A stretch of 64,000 nucleotides of DNA from Vibrio sp. JC009 (GCF_029016485.1 NZ_CP092106.1:2170001-2234000); one strand, 5' to 3'. Shown: positions 1 to 9,203, counted from the first letter of the stretch. Made by a program: numbers and translations. Notes: generated by a model from the letters alone, not told the origin.

Positions 1-1268
1 TGCCGCAGCAGATGTTCTGGTACAGCAAGGATAAAGATTACGAAAAGTGTGAAGAGCTGAATATCTCAGACTGCGTTGAGTGCGGCTCCTGTGCCTATGT
101 ATGCCCGAGTAATATCCCGCTGGTACACTACTATCGCCGCTCCAAAGCAGAAATCCGCACTGCAAAAGAGGAAGCTGCGGCAGCAGAAAGAGCCAAGCAG
201 CGCTTCGAAGACAAAAAAGCCCGTCTGGCGCGGGAAAAAGCAGAAAGAGAAAACAAATTCAAAAAAGCAGCGGATGATCGCCGCTCTTCTATGGCTAAGT
301 CCGGTGACGATGACGCCATTGCAGCGGCTATTGCACGAGTTAAGGCTCAAAAAGCGGAAGTAAAACCCGAAACAGAAGGGCCAAAACCAGCCGTAGCCGC
401 AGCCATTGCCAGAGCAAAAGCGAAACAGGCGGAAGCCGCTAAATCAGGCAATGATGAGCCGGATAACTCTGAAATGAGCAAACTCAGAGAAGAGAGAAAG
501 CGTCAGGCGAGAGAGCGCAAAGCCGCAAAAGTTGAGTCTTCTGAGAACCAGACAACTGAAACAGCTTCTTCTGATGACAAGAAGGCTGCAGTTGCTGCCG
601 CTATCGCCAGAGCTAAAGCTAAGAAACAAACTCAGGCCGAAGACAAGCCTGTTGTACCTGTGTCTGAAGCCGATTCAGCAGATACGCCTGCCGATAGTAA
701 AAAAGCCGCAGTTGCCGCTGCTATTGCCAGAGCTAAAGCCAAGAAACAAGCTCAGGTTGAAGAAAAACCAGCTGAACCTGCACCTGAAACAGGCAACGCT
801 GAAAGCCCTGAAGATAAAAAGAAAGCTGCCGTCGCTGCCGCTATCGCACGAGCTAAAGCCAAAAAACAGACTCAGGTTGAGGAAAAACCAGCTGAACCTG
901 CACCTGAAACAGGCAACGCTGAAAGCCCTGAAGATAAAAAGAAAGCTGCCGTCGCTGCCGCTATCGCCAGAGCTAAAGCCAAGAAACAGGCTCAAGCTGA
1001 GGAAAAACCAGCTGAACCTGCACCTGAAGCAGACAATGCTGAAAGTCCTGAAGACAAAAAGAAAGCTGCCGTCGCCGCCGCTATCGCCAGAGCTAAAGCC
1101 AAAAAACAGGCTCAGGTTGAGGAAAAACCAGCTGAACCTGCACCTGAAGCAGACAATGCGGAAAGCCCTGAAGACAAAAAGAAAGCTGCTGTTGCCGCTG
1201 CTATCGCACGAGCTAAAGCTAAAAAAGCAGCTCAGAAGAATAAACAAGATCTCGAGGAGAATAACTAG
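1..1268 (+). CDS. rsxC: RsxC (RnfC), electron transport complex subunit C, 3' part only
   Basis: The 5' end lies outside the window; the open frame enters at base 3. RsxC is the membrane-peripheral NADH/flavin and iron-sulfur subunit of the Rsx/Rnf complex. The visible part starts near the end of the ferredoxin-like domain: a CxxCxxCxxxCP motif ([13 protein letters not shown], bases ~78-120) gives most ligands of the second 4Fe-4S cluster. The rest is a long Ala/Lys/Glu-rich tail carrying repeated [14 protein letters not shown] blocks, as is usual for gammaproteobacterial RsxC, whose tail length varies widely. The stop TAG shares its last base with the GTG start of rsxD, so translation is probably coupled. 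Confidence 0.95.
   Translation, partial: PQQMFWYSKDKDYEKCEELNISDCVECGSCAYVCPSNIPLVHYYRRSKAEIRTAKEEAAAAERAKQRFEDKKARLAREKAERENKFKKAADDRRSSMAKSGDDDAIAAAIARVKAQKAEVKPETEGPKPAVAAAIARAKAKQAEAAKSGNDEPDNSEMSKLREERKRQARERKAAKVESSENQTTETASSDDKKAAVAAAIARAKAKKQTQAEDKPVVPVSEADSADTPADSKKAAVAAAIARAKAKKQAQVEEKPAEPAPETGNAESPEDKKKAAVAAAIARAKAKKQTQVEEKPAEPAPETGNAESPEDKKKAAVAAAIARAKAKKQAQAEEKPAEPAPEADNAESPEDKKKAAVAAAIARAKAKKQAQVEEKPAEPAPEADNAESPEDKKKAAVAAAIARAKAKKAAQKNKQDLEENN
580..1240 (+). repeat. 120-bp in-frame tandem repeats in the rsxC tail
   Basis: Six copies of the block encoding [16 protein letters not shown] recur at exactly 120-base spacing (cores near 591, 711, 831, 951, 1071, 1191). Two more diverged copies lie upstream near 313 and 391. 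The linkers are [14 protein letters not shown], and the units from ~830 to ~1190 are nearly identical at DNA level, which fits recent slippage or recombination. The period is a multiple of three, so copy-number change would keep the frame. Confidence 0.93.
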
Positions 1269-2314
1269 TGGCCTTTTACATCGCCAGCTCTCCACATGCG
1301 CGTAATAAAAAAAGTACCGCAGACCTGATGAAGTGGGTTGCACTGGCTGCAATACCCGGCATCGCTGTTCAGTCCTATATGTTCGGCTGGGGCGTGCTTA
1401 TCCAGCTGTTGTTAGCCGTTGTTGCTGCACTTTGCCTTGAAAGCCTTGTGATGCTTCTACGTAAACGCTCTCCTGTGGGAGCGCTACGCGACTTCAGTAT
1501 TATCGTCACCGCAATACTGCTGGCTGTGGCAATCCCCCCCCTTTCACCATGGTGGATCATGGTTATCGGCCTGGTCTTTGCTGTTGTGATTGCCAAGCAC
1601 TTGTACGGTGGTCTGGGACAAAACCCGTTTAACCCGGCAATGGTCGCCTACGTCGTGTTGCTGATCTCGTTTCCGGTTCAGATGACCAGTTGGATCTCCC
1701 CTAACGGAATCAACCCGTCGGATATTGGTTTATATGATGCTTGGAAGCTGATATTTACCGGTTTTGATGATGATGGCTTCTCTCTGCAACAAGTAAGAGC
1801 CGGTATTGACGGTATTACAATGGCAACGCCGCTTGATGCTCTGAAAACAGGTCTGGGACAAGGGCTGCCTGCCGCTGAAGTATTCAGTGAACCTCAGTTC
1901 TCCCTGCTTTCAGGTAAAGGCTGGGATATGGTAAACCTGGCCTATCTTGCCGGTGGCATTCTTCTGATTAAGATGCGGATTATTCAGTGGTACATTCCTG
2001 CTGGTATGCTTGTCGGTCTGATTGTTTCGAGCACGCTTTTCTACTTTGCTCTGCCGGGAGAAACCGCATCACCCATTTTCCACCTGTTTTCCGGTGCAAC
2101 CATGCTGGGCGCGTTTTTCATCGCAACCGATCCGGTAACCGCATCAACCACAGTGAAAGGCAGGTTAATCTTTGGCGCTATGATTGGTGTGCTGGTATTT
2201 ATTATCCGTTCATGGGGCGGTTTCCCTGATGGTGTGGCATTTTCTGTTCTGCTGGCAAATATGACAGTACCCCTGATTGACCACTACACAAAACCAAAAA
2301 CATACGGGCACTAG
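1268..2314 (+). CDS. rsxD: RsxD (RnfD), membrane subunit D with covalent FMN site
   Basis: Integral inner-membrane subunit of the Rsx/Rnf ion-translocating electron transport complex, 348 aa, with about nine to ten hydrophobic segments. It starts at GTG 1268, overlapping the rsxC stop by one base. The motif DGITMATPL places Thr187 (codon 1826-1828) where the family carries an FMN joined by a phosphoester bond and attached by ApbE; this matches the position I recall for Vibrio RnfD. The conserved stretch GQNPFNPAM is present. In Escherichia coli this complex helps keep SoxR reduced; in Vibrio it may also move Na+, which the sequence alone cannot show. Confidence 0.96.
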   Translation: MAFYIASSPHARNKKSTADLMKWVALAAIPGIAVQSYMFGWGVLIQLLLAVVAALCLESLVMLLRKRSPVGALRDFSIIVTAILLAVAIPPLSPWWIMVIGLVFAVVIAKHLYGGLGQNPFNPAMVAYVVLLISFPVQMTSWISPNGINPSDIGLYDAWKLIFTGFDDDGFSLQQVRAGIDGITMATPLDALKTGLGQGLPAAEVFSEPQFSLLSGKGWDMVNLAYLAGGILLIKMRIIQWYIPAGMLVGLIVSSTLFYFALPGETASPIFHLFSGATMLGAFFIATDPVTASTTVKGRLIFGAMIGVLVFIIRSWGGFPDGVAFSVLLANMTVPLIDHYTKPKTYGH

Positions 2315-2323
2315 AGAAGAATT

Positions 2324-2959
2324 ATGTTAACCGCAATAAGAAAAAACGGTACAACGCTAGCCCTGTTTGCCTGTGCTTCCACAGGATTGGTGGCTGTAAC
2401 CAATTACTTAACCGCAGATAAGATCGCCGAGCAGGAAAGAAAGCAGCTGATCACTCAGCTTAATCAGGTGATCCCGCATGAGCTGCACGATAATGCGCTG
2501 CACCAGGAATGTACTCTGGTTCGCTCTGATTTACTGGGCACTGCCGAGTCCATGCCTGTTTATATTGCTAAAATTAACGGACAGCCAAGCGGCGCAGCAG
2601 TTGAGGCCATTGCCCCCGACGGCTATAACGGCTCAATTAAAATCATTGTCGGTATGGACATTAATGGCACAGTCACCGGCTCGCGGGTTCTGGCTCACAA
2701 TGAGACACCGGGGCTGGGCGACAAAATAGATATCCGGGTAACAGACTGGATTTTGGGTTTTAACGGGAAAACGGTAACAGCGGAAAACCGGGATGACTGG
2801 AAGGTGAAAAAAGACGGCGGACAGTTTGACCAGTTCACCGGCGCCACAATTACACCACGAGCTGTGGTTAAAGCGGTGAAAAATAGCGTGACGTTCTACA
2901 AACAGAACCAGAGCACCCTGTTTTCACAGCCACTAAACTGTGGAGAAAAAGATGACTGA
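2324..2959 (+). CDS. rsxG: RsxG (RnfG), periplasmic FMN-binding subunit
   Basis: A 211-aa subunit with one N-terminal membrane anchor (residues ~10-30) and a periplasmic FMN-binding domain. The motif FTGATITP puts the flavinylated threonine at residue 175 (codon 2846-2848), the expected site for covalent FMN in RnfG/NqrC proteins. It begins 9 bases after rsxD, and its last 8 bases overlap the start of rsxE, so the genes are translationally linked. With RsxD Thr187 it gives the complex two covalent flavins whose attachment needs ApbE, encoded elsewhere. Confidence 0.96.
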   Translation: MLTAIRKNGTTLALFACASTGLVAVTNYLTADKIAEQERKQLITQLNQVIPHELHDNALHQECTLVRSDLLGTAESMPVYIAKINGQPSGAAVEAIAPDGYNGSIKIIVGMDINGTVTGSRVLAHNETPGLGDKIDIRVTDWILGFNGKTVTAENRDDWKVKKDGGQFDQFTGATITPRAVVKAVKNSVTFYKQNQSTLFSQPLNCGEKDD

Positions 2960-3641
2960 TAATAAAGAACTTATGACCAACGGGCTGTGGGCAAATAACC
3001 CGGCACTGGTTCAGTTGCTGGGCCTGTGTCCCCTGCTCGCGGTATCTTCAACCATTACTAACGCACTGGGTCTGGGCATTGCAACCACGCTGGTTCTGGT
3101 TTTTTCCAACCTGACTGTCTCTCTGGTACGTGATTATGTGCCTAAAGAGGTTCGCCTTCCGGTATTTGTTATGATCATTGCCGCACTGGTGACCTGTGTT
3201 CAGTTGCTGATGAATGCTTACGCTTATGGCCTGTATCTGTCTCTGGGTATTTTTATCCCGCTGATCGTAACCAACTGTATCATTATCGGCCGGGCAGAAG
3301 CGTTCGCAGCCAGTAATGAGCCTTTACCTGCTGTTTTAGACGGTCTCTGGATGGGGCTGGGTATGACTTCTGTTCTTGTTGTACTTGGTTCTATGCGTGA
3401 GATTCTTGGTAATGGCACCCTATTTGATGGTGCAGATCTGCTTCTGGGGGACTGGGCGGCTTCACTTAGAATCGAAGTTTTCGAAATAAACAGTAACTTC
3501 CTTCTGGCGCTTTTGCCTCCGGGTGCTTTTATCGGTGTAGGTATGTTGGTCGCACTGAAAAACGTTATTGATACACAGTTGAAAAACAGAAAACCTAAAG
3601 AAGTTAAGTCTGTTATTGAGCGAGCACGTGTGACAGACTAA
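2952..3641 (+). CDS. rsxE: RsxE (RnfE), membrane subunit E
   Basis: Inner-membrane subunit of the Rsx/Rnf complex, about 229 aa, with roughly six hydrophobic helices. I chose ATG 2952 because GGAGA lies at 2942-2946 and the protein then begins [13 protein letters not shown]; a GTG 12 bases upstream would add four residues but lacks a ribosome site. It overlaps the rsxG stop by 8 bases. Its conserved segment [13 protein letters not shown] belongs to the NqrD/RnfE family. It is followed after 40 bases by nth with no terminator between, so nth is probably in the same transcript. Confidence 0.95.
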   Translation: MTDNKELMTNGLWANNPALVQLLGLCPLLAVSSTITNALGLGIATTLVLVFSNLTVSLVRDYVPKEVRLPVFVMIIAALVTCVQLLMNAYAYGLYLSLGIFIPLIVTNCIIIGRAEAFAASNEPLPAVLDGLWMGLGMTSVLVVLGSMREILGNGTLFDGADLLLGDWAASLRIEVFEINSNFLLALLPPGAFIGVGMLVALKNVIDTQLKNRKPKEVKSVIERARVTD

Positions 3642-3681
3642 AGGCTCAAACTTAATATATAAAAAAGTAAACAGCCTCAAC

Positions 3682-4317
3682 ATGAACAAAGATAAACGAC
3701 TGGAAATATTAAAGCGGCTAAGGGATGAGAATCCCAACCCGCAGACTGAGCTCAACTGGAACACACCGTTTGAACTACTGATTGCAGTACTGCTTTCAGC
3801 GCAGGCAACAGATGTCAGTGTCAATAAAGCCACCGATAAACTCTACCCCGTTGCCAATACGCCCGAGGGCCTGCTGGAGTTGGGAGTAGACGGCGTAAAA
3901 GAGTACATCAAAACCATCGGGTTATTTAACTCAAAGGCAGAAAACGTTATCAAAACCTGCCGTATTCTGATCGATAAGCACAACAGCGAAGTCCCTGAAA
4001 ACCGCGAAGCACTGGAAGCGTTACCCGGTGTGGGGCGTAAAACAGCAAACGTAGTTTTAAATACCGCATTTGGCTGGCCAACAATTGCGGTGGATACGCA
4101 TATCTTCCGTGTCTCCAACCGGACTAAGTTCGCAATGGGAAAAGATGTGGATGCTGTTGAGCAGAAGTTGCTTAAGGTTGTACCTAAAGAGTTTAAGCTG
4201 GATGTACACCACTGGCTGATCCTTCATGGCCGCTATACCTGTATAGCTAGAAAGCCTCGATGTGGTTCGTGTCTAATAGAAGACCTATGCGAGTTCAAAG
4301 ACAAGATCAATGATTAA
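3682..4317 (+). CDS. nth: Endonuclease III, DNA glycosylase/AP lyase
   Basis: A 211-aa bifunctional glycosylase that removes oxidised pyrimidines in base excision repair. The helix-hairpin-helix LPGVGRKTA carries catalytic Lys120, and AVDTH carries Asp138, the same numbering as in E. coli. The C-terminal 4Fe-4S cluster ligands are Cys187, Cys194, Cys197 and Cys203 (spacing C-x6-C-x2-C-x5-C). The gene is full length and apparently intact. A diverged copy of its last ~30 codons lies about 540 bases downstream. Confidence 0.97.
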   Translation: MNKDKRLEILKRLRDENPNPQTELNWNTPFELLIAVLLSAQATDVSVNKATDKLYPVANTPEGLLELGVDGVKEYIKTIGLFNSKAENVIKTCRILIDKHNSEVPENREALEALPGVGRKTANVVLNTAFGWPTIAVDTHIFRVSNRTKFAMGKDVDAVEQKLLKVVPKEFKLDVHHWLILHGRYTCIARKPRCGSCLIEDLCEFKDKIND

Positions 4318-4330
4318 GGAATAATGTTTC

Positions 4331-4349
4331 AGGGCGGGTTACCTGCCCT
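4331..4349 (+). terminator. Hairpin just after nth
   Basis: AGGGCGGG-TTA-CCTGCCCT forms an 8-bp stem with one G-T pair, 13 bases after the nth stop. Only a short T run (TTTG) follows, so it is a modest terminator for the rsx-nth transcript. Confidence 0.5.
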
Positions 4350-4528
4350 TTGTGCTCCTCACATAACTCTGCACCGGCAAATCGATTCTCAGCCGATAGA
4401 TAGTGCCCCTAACTTATCGGCACTATCTGCACGAACGGAAGCTAAAACACGGTGAAAGCTTTCTCCCAAATATAAGTAATTTGAGGGCTTGAAGCATTAG
4501 ATTAAAAATCGCATAGTTATGCAGAAGT

Positions 4529-4682
4529 CTCGTTCCCATGGTCCTCCGTGGGAATGCATATCAGACTCAAAGTCACCAGCCGGAGTATAAACTGTTACTG
4601 GGCTTATTTTCTTTGCTTTTAGTGCATTACGTGGACGCCTTCAGCCGCGGTATGCATTCCCACGCTGGAGCGTGGGAACGAG
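4529..4682. repeat. Pair of inverted REP-like palindromic units
   Basis: Two 32-base units, 4529-4560 and 4651-4682, face each other and match at 28 of 32 positions as inverted repeats. Each is itself a hairpin; the right one has a perfect 10-bp stem (TTCCCACGCT-GG-AGCGTGGGAA, 4657-4678). The ends read CTCGTT and TGCATA. This layout resembles REP/BIME elements of gammaproteobacteria, which are normally mobilised by RAYT transposases. No RAYT gene is in the window. Confidence 0.7.
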
Positions 4683-4764
4683 GGCCTGGTGAGTAATTTG
4701 ACGTTTTTATTGCATAACGAAAGCGTGCTATTTCAAATGGCAGCGCTCGTTTTTGTCCATTTTC

Positions 4765-4863
4765 GTTCACGGGCGTTATGCCTGTATTGCTAGAAAACCT
4801 CGATGTGGTTCGTGTCTAATAGAAGACCTCTGCGAGTACAAAGAAAAACCATCGATTAGGTGA
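4765..4863 (+). pseudogene. Second, diverged copy of the nth 3' end
   Basis: Bases ~4768-4863 encode HGRYACIARKPRCGSC followed by LIEDLCEYKEKPSIR and a stop, which repeats the iron-sulfur tail of nth with several substitutions. A 32-base stretch is identical to nth 4255-4286. There is no start codon or upstream coding sequence, so it is a fragment. Its left edge coincides with CGTTATGC (4774-4781), the right arm of an imperfect palindrome whose left arm GCATAACG lies at 4712-4719. Confidence 0.85.
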
Positions 4864-4986
4864 GACTATTTTGGAACGGTATATGCGGCTGAACTTTGAT
4901 AGCTAAAAGCAATGTTCTATCATTAAAGTAGTGTACCGTTAGCGACGGTTTCCCAATTTAGAATAACTCAATTAACTGGGTACTTA

Positions 4987-6033
4987 ATGCTAAAACATAT
5001 AATTCCCAATATCAAAAATGACTCTCTGGAACTCACGGGAGCCAAATTAACAATTCTGACCGCTTTTGTTGTTGCGGGATCTTTCAGCATTATCCACTTT
5101 ATCATTTACGATAGCGTCTCTTTCTATACCAACTCTACGCTTTTCCTTACCCTCACCGCCTCAATGGTCGTTTTTCGCAATAAAGACATCTATTTTAAGT
5201 CTAAGATAGCGCTTACCACGATGCTTATCGGTATCAATATTCTGATTTATACCTCAGCAGGAAGGGACAGTGTTTATCTTTGGATATTTATAGGTATTTT
5301 TTATCTGATGGTCACCTTTGGGCACAAAGAAGGGCTTATCGGCCTAATCATCTTCCTGCTTGTCGCCTTCCTCACAACCTACGGGCTTGTGGACGAAACC
5401 ATCTCTTTAAAATCATATATTCGGTTTGTTGCTGTTTCTGTCATCCTTTCCTTCATCGCCTATGCTTACGAGTACGCCAAGTATGTGAACGTAGAAAAGT
5501 TGAAAAGCCTCACAAACACAGACACTTTAACCAACCTCTATAACCGAAGATCCTTTGACGAAATCTTTATCAGGCAGCAGTCTCTGGCCAAACGAAACAG
5601 AAAGCTTTTTGCTTTCGCTATGATAGATATAGACTTTTTTAAGCTATATAACGACACATACGGCCATTTGGCCGGAGATGATATCTTGATACAGGTCGCA
5701 AATGAATTTAAACGGACAATGCTACGCGCGGACGATTATGTTTTTAGACTCGGAGGTGAAGAGTTCGCTGTAATTTTTCACGCAGAGACAGAAGCAAGTG
5801 CTATCAAGCAGATGGAACAGCTGCGCATGAATATCGAGGAGCTTCACCTTGAGCACAAAGCAAATCCTGTCAATAGCTATGTAACCATCTCGATTGGCAT
5901 GTGTATCCTTCAGCCAAATGAAGTCAAATCTCTGGACGCGATACATAAAACAGCCGACGATGCCCTCTATAAAGCAAAACTAAAAGGCCGCAACCAGGTC
6001 GTACCTGAGTATTACCGAGGAAAAGTGACTTAA
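4987..6033 (+). CDS. Membrane diguanylate cyclase (GGDEF)
   Basis: A 348-aa protein that should make cyclic di-GMP from GTP. The N-terminal ~165 residues hold about six hydrophobic segments with no large periplasmic loop, so sensing is likely inside the membrane. The GGDEF domain follows; the active-site loop is GGEEF (residues 256-260), and an inhibitory-site RxxD (RADD, 247-250) lies exactly five residues before it, so both catalysis and product feedback look intact. It stands alone, followed by a strong hairpin and convergent binding-protein genes. I do not recognise a specific orthologue. Confidence 0.93.
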   Translation: MLKHIIPNIKNDSLELTGAKLTILTAFVVAGSFSIIHFIIYDSVSFYTNSTLFLTLTASMVVFRNKDIYFKSKIALTTMLIGINILIYTSAGRDSVYLWIFIGIFYLMVTFGHKEGLIGLIIFLLVAFLTTYGLVDETISLKSYIRFVAVSVILSFIAYAYEYAKYVNVEKLKSLTNTDTLTNLYNRRSFDEIFIRQQSLAKRNRKLFAFAMIDIDFFKLYNDTYGHLAGDDILIQVANEFKRTMLRADDYVFRLGGEEFAVIFHAETEASAIKQMEQLRMNIEELHLEHKANPVNSYVTISIGMCILQPNEVKSLDAIHKTADDALYKAKLKGRNQVVPEYYRGKVT

Positions 6034-6072
6034 CCGCTTTTTGGAAAAAAAGGAAATACTCTCACTCAGTAT

Positions 6073-6095
6073 AAGGGCACCAAAAAGGTGCCCTT
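6073..6095. terminator. Bidirectional terminator between the GGDEF gene and dctP-like gene
   Basis: AAGGGCACC-AAAAA-GGTGCCCTT is a perfect 9-bp stem with A/T tracts, placed between two converging genes. Confidence 0.85.
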
Positions 6096-6110
6096 GCATA
6101 ATATAAAGAT

Positions 6111-7085
6111 TTACTTAAGCGCATCCTGGATTTTACTTGTCCACTCCTCACCATGCTTTTCAATAAATGAATCCCAAACAGGCTTAACTTCTTCCTGGAA
6201 GGTTGCGCTGTCCACATCGTGGTTAATGATCATTCCGTTTTGTTCCAGCTCTTCTAACAGACCGCTTTCTTTTGTAGCACTAAGCTCACGCTGCATATCA
6301 ACTGAGCTTTTAGCGACTTCTTCAACTATGGTCCGCTGTTGTTCAGACAGCTTCATATAGCTTTTCATGCTCATGGAAAGCACAAGTGGTGAATAAGCAT
6401 GCTGCGTCATACTCAGGTAGCGTTGCACAAAGTAGTATTGCTGCGAAACCACAACCCCCACCGGATGGTCCTGAGCGTTTACCAGTCCCATATCAAAAGC
6501 AGCATAGAGTTCGGCGACCGGGATCTCATGAGGTGTAGCCCCAAGCATCCTGAACATTTCAGCCAGCACTTTAGAATTATTTACCCGCATGTTGAGCCCT
6601 GAAACATCAGCCGGCATTTTTATTGGTTTTCTGTTATTGGTCATGTTGCGAAAACCATTTTCCGGATAACCAAGTCCTTTAACCCCGAACTTCTCCATCA
6701 TGGAAAGAAATGCGTTTCCCACTTCACCGTCCAGCACCCGGTAAGCCGCTTCTCTATCCCCGAATATAAAAGGAAGGGTAAATACGGCAATCTCTGGCAG
6801 CTCACCCGAATAGTTGTTCGCCCCCATCAAAACTATGTCGATAGTCCCGCTTTTAGCGCCCTGCAAAAGTTGCTGATCCGTACCCAACTGACCCATGGGA
6901 AATATTTCGACCCGGATATCACCCGAAGTACGCTGCTCCAGTTGCGCCTTAAAGTGAAGCGCCATCTCCTGTTGCAAAGAGTCATGAGATGTAGAGTGAG
7001 CGAATCTCAGCGTCAATGCCGATGCACCGAAGGAGTAAAACAACAAAGCAGCAGTTACTAATAAAATTTGAATAGATCTTCTCAT
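6111..7085 (-). CDS. TRAP-type periplasmic solute-binding protein (DctP family), orphan
   Basis: About 325 aa, with a signal peptide (MRRSIQILLVTAALLFYSF then GASA). The mature protein starts LTLRFAHSTS, and the family's ligand-binding Arg sits in GLNMRVNNSK; such proteins bind carboxylates for TRAP transporters. I chose ATG 7085 over 7109 because GGAGG (7092-7096) precedes it at the right distance. No DctQ or DctM membrane gene is nearby, so it either serves a distant permease or acts in sensing. It lies 36 bases after another binding-protein gene on the same strand, probably in one operon. Confidence 0.88.
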   Translation of the reverse strand: MRRSIQILLVTAALLFYSFGASALTLRFAHSTSHDSLQQEMALHFKAQLEQRTSGDIRVEIFPMGQLGTDQQLLQGAKSGTIDIVLMGANNYSGELPEIAVFTLPFIFGDREAAYRVLDGEVGNAFLSMMEKFGVKGLGYPENGFRNMTNNRKPIKMPADVSGLNMRVNNSKVLAEMFRMLGATPHEIPVAELYAAFDMGLVNAQDHPVGVVVSQQYYFVQRYLSMTQHAYSPLVLSMSMKSYMKLSEQQRTIVEEVAKSSVDMQRELSATKESGLLEELEQNGMIINHDVDSATFQEEVKPVWDSFIEKHGEEWTSKIQDALK

Positions 7086-7121
7086 CACCGACCTCCATGG
7101 ATATATCATCCTGGCAATCTC

Positions 7122-7928
7122 TTATTTTTCTTGAGTGTACTGGTTAAGGGAGGAGACTATTTCTCCATAGCGCCCGCTATGCTTAATCATCCTTAATCCC
7201 TGATTAAACTTGTCCAGTAAGTGATCACTCTCCTGTACGTTTCTGGAGATAAGCAGATGAAAGTAACGTATCTCAAAGTGTTTCTGAGCAAAACTGATGG
7301 AGTTTTTGGTACTCCGGTCCAGCTCATTATTCATGTAATACAATCCAACGCGTTTCGATATTGGAATTACATCCACCCGCTCATGCTTAAGCCTGTTTAA
7401 GAGCCGGTCATAATTGCCAACTCTTTCTGTGGTGAGCAACTTATCCTCTGCCGCATTCGCAATCAGTGGATAGTAGGACTCAACCGCCAAACCAACATTC
7501 CGCCCTTTCAGGTCATCAATAGACTCCCATTTAAACGGTTTTGATTTCAGATAGAAGAACACCACATAGTCATAGATCAGATTGTCGCTGAACTTAAAAT
7601 CCTCGGCTCTTTCGGTGGAGTAATTCCAGGGAATCGTTCCATGCCAGACTTTGCCTCTGTGATCCTTGCCATCTTTTGCGTACTCATAAGCCCTCAGCCA
7701 GGGGAAAAAGCCAAAATTCACCTTTACCCCGGCTGCAGCATAAGCCTCGGAGACCAGCTGCAAAAGTGGCCCGCCACTTTCAAAGCGCTCCGTACAATAT
7801 GGGGGAAATTCGCCCACCGCAATATTGATGTTCTCTTCTGCTTGTATTTGCATTGCAGACAAGCAGAAAATAACCAGAGCAACACCTGCGCAGGCCTTTT
7901 TATAGTATCTAACGATAATCCGCTCCAT
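7122..7928 (-). CDS. Periplasmic amino-acid-type binding protein (SBP_bac_3), orphan
   Basis: 268 aa with an N-terminal signal peptide ending near AMQIQA. The mature part begins with the IAVGEFPPYCTERF pattern typical of family-3 solute-binding proteins and contains the WLRAYEYAKDGK region seen in many Vibrio and Shewanella orphan members. The ligand is unknown. No ABC permease or ATPase gene is adjacent; the downstream gene is a TRAP binding protein. Proteins of this group often feed sensory systems rather than uptake, but this is inference. Confidence 0.82.
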   Translation of the reverse strand: MERIIVRYYKKACAGVALVIFCLSAMQIQAEENINIAVGEFPPYCTERFESGGPLLQLVSEAYAAAGVKVNFGFFPWLRAYEYAKDGKDHRGKVWHGTIPWNYSTERAEDFKFSDNLIYDYVVFFYLKSKPFKWESIDDLKGRNVGLAVESYYPLIANAAEDKLLTTERVGNYDRLLNRLKHERVDVIPISKRVGLYYMNNELDRSTKNSISFAQKHFEIRYFHLLISRNVQESDHLLDKFNQGLRMIKHSGRYGEIVSSLNQYTQEK

Positions 7929-8099
7929 ACCCCTACCAAATAAACTGATATATCCAACTGACTTCTTATTGTTTACTAATAGAAATATAGCCCAAAACCC
8001 AGGATATGACCTGTCGGATCAGACACCTTAATCTTGTTGACTTTTTACCTAAACCCAAAGACCATGATTCCTCAAAAATGAAAACTGGGAGAAAAAACA

Positions 8100-8516
8100 A
8101 TGTCTGACGGTCGTGTTCTGCACACCATGCTGCGCGTGGGTGATCTGGATAAGTCTATTGAGTTCTATACAAAGGTTCTGGGAATGAAGCTTCTGAGAAC
8201 CAACGAAAATAAAGAGTATAAGTACACACTTGCTTTTCTTGGCTTTGGTGATGAATCTGAAGGTGCAGTAATCGAACTGACCTACAACTGGGGAACATCA
8301 GAGTACGAAATGGGCTCTGCATTTGGTCACATTGCACTTGGCTTTGATGATATCTATGCAACCTGCGATGCCATTAAGGCAGCCGGCGGAAACGTAACCC
8401 GCGAGCCGGGACCGGTTAAAGGCGGCACAACTCAAATCGCGTTTGTGAAAGATCCGGACGGATATATGATTGAGTTGATTCAGAATAAGGCTGCGAGCGC
8501 TGGATTAGAGGGGTAA
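8100..8516 (+). CDS. gloA: Lactoylglutathione lyase (glyoxalase I)
   Basis: A 138-aa VOC-fold enzyme that turns the hemithioacetal of methylglyoxal and glutathione into S-lactoylglutathione. Metal ligands are visible at His8, Glu59, His77 and Glu125, matching the Ni2+-type bacterial enzyme. The length is usual (135-138 aa) and GGGAGA precedes ATG 8100. The next gene on the opposite strand, yecM, also has the VOC fold, but no functional link is evident. Confidence 0.97.
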   Translation: MSDGRVLHTMLRVGDLDKSIEFYTKVLGMKLLRTNENKEYKYTLAFLGFGDESEGAVIELTYNWGTSEYEMGSAFGHIALGFDDIYATCDAIKAAGGNVTREPGPVKGGTTQIAFVKDPDGYMIELIQNKAASAGLEG

Positions 8517-8522
8517 AGATCC

Positions 8523-8602
8523 GGGCTATGGGGGCGGGCTTCGCCCTTGAAGGCAATAAGGCGATAGGGAAAAGCCCCATAGCCCCATAGCCCCATAGCC
8601 CC
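8523..8602. repeat. 8-bp tandem repeats with complementary upstream arm
   Basis: AGCCCCAT is repeated three times plus a partial fourth unit (8573-8602). GGGCTATGGGG at 8523-8533 can pair with the repeats, and GGGCGGGCTTCGCCC lies inside the loop. The structure sits between the converging gloA and yecM genes and may act as a terminator, though it lacks a T run. Confidence 0.7.
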
Positions 8603-8606
8603 AATG

Positions 8607-9203
8607 TTACTCTCTTTCCGATTCCACTACCTGTTTTAAAGACCACGGATGTAATTTTATACAAACCCCACCCTTCTTAAACGCAACAGTAGGGTTTGCC
8701 AGCCGCTCCCCTTCGCCTTTCGGGCTGGACAGTTTGGTTTTAATTCCCTTTCCGCTTAGCTGAGACCAGTTTTCTGCCAGCTGCGGGAATCTTTCCTTCA
8801 GGTCATTTAAGTATTCATCGGCTGTTGTGGCCTGGGATGGAATAATAAATTCCACATGCTCCCAGCCTTCCTGCGGGTAACTTTTACCCTCGGCCGGGTA
8901 TGGAAGTTCAAGGCATTCGACTTCTTTACCAAACATCACCGGAGGCTTATCAAAACAGATAACTATTATAGGTCTGCCATTAATCATGGCACTGGAAATC
9001 TCATCCCCATACGAGGCCCAGGCTCTATGAGCAGCCTGTGCGACAACCTTATCATTTATTCGAAGAGCGATATGATCCGGAGTAAAATCCTCAACACACA
9101 ATCCAATCTCATCAGCCAGCTCAGCGATTTTCTGACTAAAACCGTCCAAACCATCCAACATCTGTTCCGGAAGCAACCCCGCCCCCAACAATACGTCTTT
9201 CAT
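8607..9203 (-). CDS. yecM: YecM family VOC-superfamily protein
   Basis: 198 aa, similar in sequence and length to E. coli YecM, a VOC-fold protein of unknown activity proposed to bind metal. The features seen are a DHIALRI segment and GWEHVEFIIP, each giving a potential metal-ligand His or Glu, and a basic C terminus ending near KLHPWSL. Its neighbour argS is also the neighbour of yecM in E. coli, which supports the assignment, although here they are divergent and separated by a MITE-type element. Confidence 0.88.
   Translation of the reverse strand: MKDVLLGAGLLPEQMLDGLDGFSQKIAELADEIGLCVEDFTPDHIALRINDKVVAQAAHRAWASYGDEISSAMINGRPIIVICFDKPPVMFGKEVECLELPYPAEGKSYPQEGWEHVEFIIPSQATTADEYLNDLKERFPQLAENWSQLSGKGIKTKLSSPKGEGERLANPTVAFKKGGVCIKLHPWSLKQVVESERE

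Noticed and set aside
580..1240. Regular repeats that might suggest a CRISPR array
   Set aside because: The units are contiguous 120-bp coding repeats in frame with rsxC; there are no short identical repeats with unique spacers and no cas genes.
532..1352. Long alternative-frame ORFs (257 aa on +, 225 aa on -) over the rsxC tail
   Set aside because: They arise because the in-frame 120-bp repeats lack stops in other frames; composition is extremely biased (Leu/Lys/Pro or Phe/Ser) and no ribosome site or homology is evident.
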